Source: VAZQ01 sp963821505 (GTDB taxonomy: Bacteria; Pseudomonadota; Alphaproteobacteria; Rhizobiales; Xanthobacteraceae). Taken from it: a stretch of DNA of 64,000 nt. The translations under genes and the position numbers were made by a program. The notes beneath the pieces are model-generated. The model saw only the letters and a list, made by a program, of their open reading frames with translations, was not told the origin of the DNA and ran no database searches. The DNA lies in contig CAWGEH010000008.1 of the NCBI GenBank assembly GCA_963821505.1, positions 248,001 through 312,000 on the forward strand, in the 5' to 3' direction. Positions 59,418 to 64,000 of the stretch are shown piece after piece. Within the stretch, counting starts at the first letter, position 1. The number at the start of each line of letters is the position of its first letter.

Positions 59418-60113
59418 TCACTCGCCGCGCGGCGACGGTTCGTCCCCGCCGTCTCCGCCGCCCTGGATGTCCGGGCGCGGACCGCGATGCCGGCGTCGGC
59501 GGCGGTGCAGCGGAAAGCGATCGGGCTGGTTGTCGTGGCCGTTCTGGCCCTGCTGGGAGCCCGGATGCGATTGCGGCTGTTGCCCGCCGGTGATGAAGGA
59601 CGGCAGCCGCTCGACGTCGCCTTCGATGGCTGCATTGCCCGGTTGCGAGCGCGGCTGGTGCGGCTGCGGCTGTTGGTGCTGGGGGAAAGGTTGCGCGTCG
59701 CGCGGTATATAGGGCTGCGGCTCGCGCGTACCATAGGTCGACTCGCCCGCGGCGCCCATCGACGGCTGGCCGTCGTCGTCGCCGTCGCCGTCGTCGAAGC
59801 CGTCGTCGCGGGCGCCGACGGGGACCTCGTTGTCCGGACGGGAGAAGTGAGGATTGTTCTGTCGGAACTGCTCCTGCGCGGCGGCGATCACACGGTAATA
59901 ATGTTCGGCGTGCTGGTAGTAATTCTCCGCCGCGATCGGATCCCCGGAGGTTTGCGCGTCGCGGGCCAGCTGCATATATTTTTCCGCGATGTGGGATGGG
60001 TTTCCGCGAATTTTCACATCCGGGCCGTTCGACTCGTAGACGCGCACCATCGGATTGTGACTCTTGCGGTGGTTATTGCGCCCGCGCATGCGCTTGTTCT
60101 GACCGTTTCTCAT
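59418..60113 (-). CDS. DUF4167 domain-containing protein
   Basis: The 231-residue protein of unknown function is typical of Hyphomicrobiales, located as usual near prmC/prfA. Residues 1-90 form the domain: RNGQNKRMRGRNNHRKSHN (basic, nucleic-acid-like), ESNGPDVKIRGNPSHIAEKYMQLARDA and AENYYQHAEHYYRVI. The remainder is low-complexity, rich in Gln, Pro, Gly and Asp, ending in a basic LHRRRRRHRG stretch. The composition suggests an RNA-associated disordered protein. Confidence 0.9.
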   Translation of the reverse strand: MRNGQNKRMRGRNNHRKSHNPMVRVYESNGPDVKIRGNPSHIAEKYMQLARDAQTSGDPIAAENYYQHAEHYYRVIAAAQEQFRQNNPHFSRPDNEVPVGARDDGFDDGDGDDDGQPSMGAAGESTYGTREPQPYIPRDAQPFPQHQQPQPHQPRSQPGNAAIEGDVERLPSFITGGQQPQSHPGSQQGQNGHDNQPDRFPLHRRRRRHRGPRPDIQGGGDGGDEPSPRGE

Positions 60114-60570
60114 GGTTCGCCTGTTGTCAGCCCCTTCATTGTGGCGGCCTGACGCCGCCGTGCTTCACCAAGCCTCTTTCGCGCGAGCAACGCGGCAGCA
60201 TCCGCGTCCGCGCCCGTTCAATCAGGATAGAAATGCGGCGCCGTTCGCCGCAATGTCGGGTTCCGTGTCGCGAAGCAGCAACCCCTTAACCGCAGCATAC
60301 CGCGGTGTTGCCCACCTCTTCCTCACGAGCATGTCCGCGTCGTCCGCGAATCAGCGCCGAACCGATGAAGCATCTCGTCCCGATCGGCGAACCACTTGCC
60401 GGGTCATCCGGCGTCCTTCGTTCGCTTCGTCAGCACCGTCGGCTCTCCGCAGTCCTGCTCCGGGGCTCGCTATCGGCGCTCGCGTATCTCGGGTCGATTC
60501 CGTGGGCGAAACCTAGTCGGTCTTGACCCACAATCCAAGTGCTTTTTTTGGTACCAGGAATGTGAAGGCC
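60114..60570. other. Intergenic region between the DUF4167 gene and prmC
   Basis: This 457-base stretch has no gene I can support. Open frames on the plus strand (60112-60516, 60305-60526) translate to Arg/Ser-rich strings without family features or ribosome sites. A short T-run (TGCTTTTTTTGG, 60540-60551) with GGTACC near 60550 lies just after the prmC stop in the leftward direction, but I see no matching stem for a terminator. Confidence 0.3.
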
Positions 60571-61496
60571 TCATGGCCGCGCCTGCATGACCAGGGCCCG
60601 GATAACACCCGTAAGATCGTGCCGCGCCGCCACCGGCGCAAGCCCCATGGGGGCAAAGATTGCGGTCACGGCGCCGAGCTGACCCGGGCCGAGCTCCAGC
60701 GCAAGCGTGCCCTTGGGCGCCAGCAGGCGCCGTATGTCGGATGCGATGGCGCGATATCCACCAAGGCCGTCGGGGCCGCCGTCGAGCGCCCGTCGCGGGT
60801 CGAAAGCGCGCACCTCGGCTTGCAATCCGCAAATGTCGGAGCGCGCGACATAAGGCGGGTTGGATACGAGGAGATCGACCGGTCGCCCCAGAGCCGCGCC
60901 ATAATCGCAGGCCACGAACGACGTCCGGGCCGACAGTCCGAGCGCGGCGGCATTTTCGCGGGCGCAGCCGAGCGCGGCGAGGCTGATATCGGTGCCGACG
61001 CCGCAAGCGCCCGGGAGCTCCGAGAGCAGCGCCAGAAGCAGCGCGCCCGAGCCGGTGCCGAGATCGGCGACGCGCGCCACGTGCGAGTTCTGATTTTGGT
61101 CGCCCACCGCCGCCAGCGCCGCCTCCACCACGGTCTCGGTCTCCGGCCGGGGCACCAGGGTTTCGGGATTGAGCGTGAGCGGCAGTCCCCAAAATTCCTT
61201 ACGGCCGAGAATACGCGCGACCGGTTCATGCGCGAGCCGGCGCGCCGCGACCGCAGCGATGGCGTCCGCCTCGGCGGCTGCGAGTGCGCGGCCGGACTGG
61301 GCCACGAGCGCGGCGTGATCGAGCCCGAGCGCATGCCCGACGAGGATGCGCGCATCGAGCTCGGGCGCGTCGAGACCGCGCTGGCGGAAGGCGCGCGCAA
61401 GACGCCGGCGCGCGTCCTCGATCGAGAGCCCGGCTTCGACCGGGAGGCGAGGGTGCCCCGCGCGCAGCGCGTCGACCGCCGTCGCGAGCGGCCCGC

Positions 61497-61500
<4 letters not shown>
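60571..61500 (-). CDS. prmC: Peptide chain release factor N5-glutamine methyltransferase PrmC
   Basis: It methylates the Gln of the GGQ motif in release factors, increasing their activity. The 309 residues have an N-terminal helical domain (ARRRLARAFRQRGLDAPELDARILVGHAL), a FWGLPLTLNPETLVPRPETE segment typical of PrmC, SAM-binding VADLGTGSGALLLALL and the catalytic NPPY in LLVSNPPYVARSD. Its ATG overlaps the end of prfA (ATGA), so enzyme and substrate protein are translated together. Confidence 0.95.
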
Positions 61501-62576
<1,076 letters not shown>

Positions 62577-62745
62577 GCGGCCGGATCACCAAATCAAGGT
62601 CGCGCGTCGCGGTCGCGCTGCGGCACGCTGCGCGTCGCGCGCTTGGGTGCAGCGCTGATCCGGGACCGCCGCCGCCCGTGACCATGCCGGGCCTGCGGCG
62701 CACCCACTCAGAAAGCGGTCCGCGCCGCCGCGCTGCGCCCCGCGC

Positions 62746-62835
62746 ATAGGGCCAAAGCACGTGGGGCTGGGACACATGTGGCCAAAATCCATGGGGCTAA
62801 AATACATGGGGCTAAAATACATGGGGCTAAAATAG
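62746..62835. repeat. Six-unit 15-base tandem repeat between ptsP and prfA
   Basis: Units of 15 bases run from 62746 to 62835. The last three are ATGGGGCTAAAATAC (twice) and ATGGGGCTAAAATAG; the earlier three are progressively degenerate (ATGTGGCCAAAATCC, GTGGGGCTGGGACAC, ATAGGGCCAAAGCAC). It starts just after the ptsP stop in the direction of transcription and is noncoding in the ptsP frame. Confidence 0.85.
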
Positions 62836-62845
62836 GAAGCGCGCG

Positions 62846-64000
62846 TCACAGCTGGAGTCCCTCCGCGGCGGCAAAGGCCTTGAGCCGCTCGCGGATCGGC
62901 AGGCTGCCGGCCGGGCTGTCGATCAGAGGCTGCATCAGCGCCGCGGCCTTGCCGGCATTGAGGTCGAGCAGCATGGCCTTGACCGGGCCGACCGCGGAAG
63001 GAGAGAGCGAGAACGCGCGGTAGCCGATCGCCACCAGAGCGAGTGCGCCGATTGGTGTCGAGGCCAGTTCCCCGCACAGCGTCACGGGCTTGGCGTAGGC
63101 GCGGCCCTTGTCCGCGATGAGCTTGAGCGCGCGCAGGACCGGCGCCGAGATCGCATCGAAGCGCTCGGCGACGCGCGAATTGCCGCGGTCGGCGGCATAG
63201 AAGAACTGCACGAGATCGTTCGAGCCGACGGAGAGGAAATCGACGCGCTCGAACAGCTCGTCGAGCTGGTAGAGCAGCGACGGCACCTCGAGCATGGTGC
63301 CGACCTCGACGCTCTCGGGCAGCTTGTGGCTGTGCCGGCGCAGATGGGTGAGCTCGCGCTCGACCAGCGACTTGGCCTCGTCGAATTCCTCGACGGTGGC
63401 GATCATCGGGAACATGAGCTTCAGATCGCGTCCGCCGGCAGCCCGCAGCAGCGCGCGGATCTGGCTGCGCAACAGGCCCGGCCGATCGAGTCCGAGCCGG
63501 ATGGCGCGCCAGCCCAGCGCCGGGTTCTCCTCCTCGACATTGTGCATATAGGGCAGCACCTTGTCGCCGCCGATGTCGAGCGTGCGGAAGATCACCGGCT
63601 TGTCGCCGGCGGCATCGAGCACGGCGCGGTAGAGCGAGAATTGCTCGGCGGTACGGGGGAAGCTGGCCGCCACCATGAACTGCAATTCGGTGCGGAACAG
63701 CCCGATGCCGCCCGCGCCGGTCTCGTTGATGTGCGGCAGGTCGACAGGAAGGCCGGCATTGATCATCAGCGCGATCTTCTCGCCGTCCTTGGTCATGCAC
63801 GGCTTGTCCCGCAAAGCGAGGTATTGCAGCTGCCGGCGGGCGCGCAGGCGCACGCGCTCGATATAGGCCGCCTCCATGTCGGGTGACGGCCGCACGTGCA
63901 CGTCGCCGGTCAAGCCGTCCACGATGATGGCGTCGCCGGGATCGGCGACGCCGGTGGCGTTGGCGATCTCGCCCACCGCCGCGATGCCGAGCGCCCTTGC
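62846..64000 (-). CDS. ptsP: Phosphoenolpyruvate-protein phosphotransferase PtsP (EI-Ntr), partial
   Basis: This is the C-terminal part of enzyme I of the nitrogen PTS, which passes phosphate from PEP to NPr. The visible 384 residues include ARALGIAAVGEIANATG just after the phospho-His domain (the His itself is beyond the window edge), GAGGIGLFRTELQFMVA, LDIGGDKVLPYM, and the PEP-binding barrel with FPMIATVEEF, VGTMLEVPSLLYQLDELF, SVGSNDLVQFFYAADR and CGELAS containing the catalytic Cys. The 5' end with any GAF domain lies beyond 64000. Confidence 0.94.
   Translation of the reverse strand, partial: ARALGIAAVGEIANATGVADPGDAIIVDGLTGDVHVRPSPDMEAAYIERVRLRARRQLQYLALRDKPCMTKDGEKIALMINAGLPVDLPHINETGAGGIGLFRTELQFMVAASFPRTAEQFSLYRAVLDAAGDKPVIFRTLDIGGDKVLPYMHNVEEENPALGWRAIRLGLDRPGLLRSQIRALLRAAGGRDLKLMFPMIATVEEFDEAKSLVERELTHLRRHSHKLPESVEVGTMLEVPSLLYQLDELFERVDFLSVGSNDLVQFFYAADRGNSRVAERFDAISAPVLRALKLIADKGRAYAKPVTLCGELASTPIGALALVAIGYRAFSLSPSAVGPVKAMLLDLNAGKAAALMQPLIDSPAGSLPIRERLKAFAAAEGLQL

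Noticed and set aside
60112..60516. Possible gene in the gap before prmC
   Set aside because: The translation is Arg/Ser-rich with no motif or start signal; composition fits noncoding DNA.

Overview
The window is one GC-rich chromosomal segment, most likely from an alphaproteobacterium of the order Hyphomicrobiales (Rhizobiales), near the Bradyrhizobium/Xanthobacteraceae group. This rests on the housekeeping blocks ptsP-prfA-prmC-DUF4167 and mtgA-rpmF-small membrane protein, a phaR/phaAB locus, a one-domain ModE, and many short palindromic intergenic repeats. I see no rRNA, tRNA, CRISPR, insertion sequence or phage gene.

Layout. 1-2399 (-): TRAP transporter dctP-dctQ-dctM, with dctM cut by the window edge. 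2687-4997 (+): an O-methyltransferase overlapping an unusual membrane alpha/beta-hydrolase-like protein. 5143-10912 (-): six genes (DUF3237, enoyl-CoA hydratase, feruloyl-CoA-synthase-like ligase, thiolase, 3-hydroxyacyl-CoA dehydrogenase, thioesterase) that read as a beta-oxidative side-chain pathway for aromatic acids. 11264-17597 (+): two-subunit CoA-transferase, PcaF-like thiolase and ligI-ligA-ligB-ligC of the protocatechuate 4,5-cleavage pathway. 17932-22736 (+): a complete Liv-type ABC importer. 22875-31181 (+): four close MetE-like (YxjG/COG0620) paralogues mixed with an orphan solute-binding protein, a fifth divergent MetE-like gene and a hydroxyquinol-type intradiol dioxygenase; the last three each carry a +1 frameshift. 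31272-33662 (+): an SDR and an acyl-CoA dehydrogenase.

34034-37176 (-): marR-emrA-emrB efflux locus with frameshifts in marR and emrA. 37363-41625 (+): glk and modABC-modE, with two ModE-like boxes before modA. 41692-47853: macro-domain protein, patatin, Zur, IspG, DUF1345 protein and a frameshifted bicupin. 48223-50324 (+): small secreted protein, mtgA, rpmF, membrane protein. 50480-55839: GlcG/HbpS-like protein, gamma-glutamyltransferase, phaR with a coupled 67-residue domain duplicate, phaA and phaB. 55973-64000: a Cupin_5 gene with an internal stop, di-haem peroxidase, glyoxalase II, methyltransferase, DUF4167 protein, prmC, prfA and the 3' part of ptsP.

How the parts fit (inference). 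A hydroxycinnamate-type acid would be taken up, activated, shortened by the 5-10 kb enzymes to a hydroxybenzoate, and after a hydroxylation not encoded here enter ring cleavage through LigABC/LigI. Hydroxyquinol cleavage would lead through maleylacetate to beta-ketoadipate, for which the CoA-transferase and PcaF-like thiolase fit. The MetE-like array is the least explained part and the best candidate for undescribed biology. Six +1 frameshifts lie between 26 and 47 kb, so local sequencing error must be excluded before any gene there is called dead.
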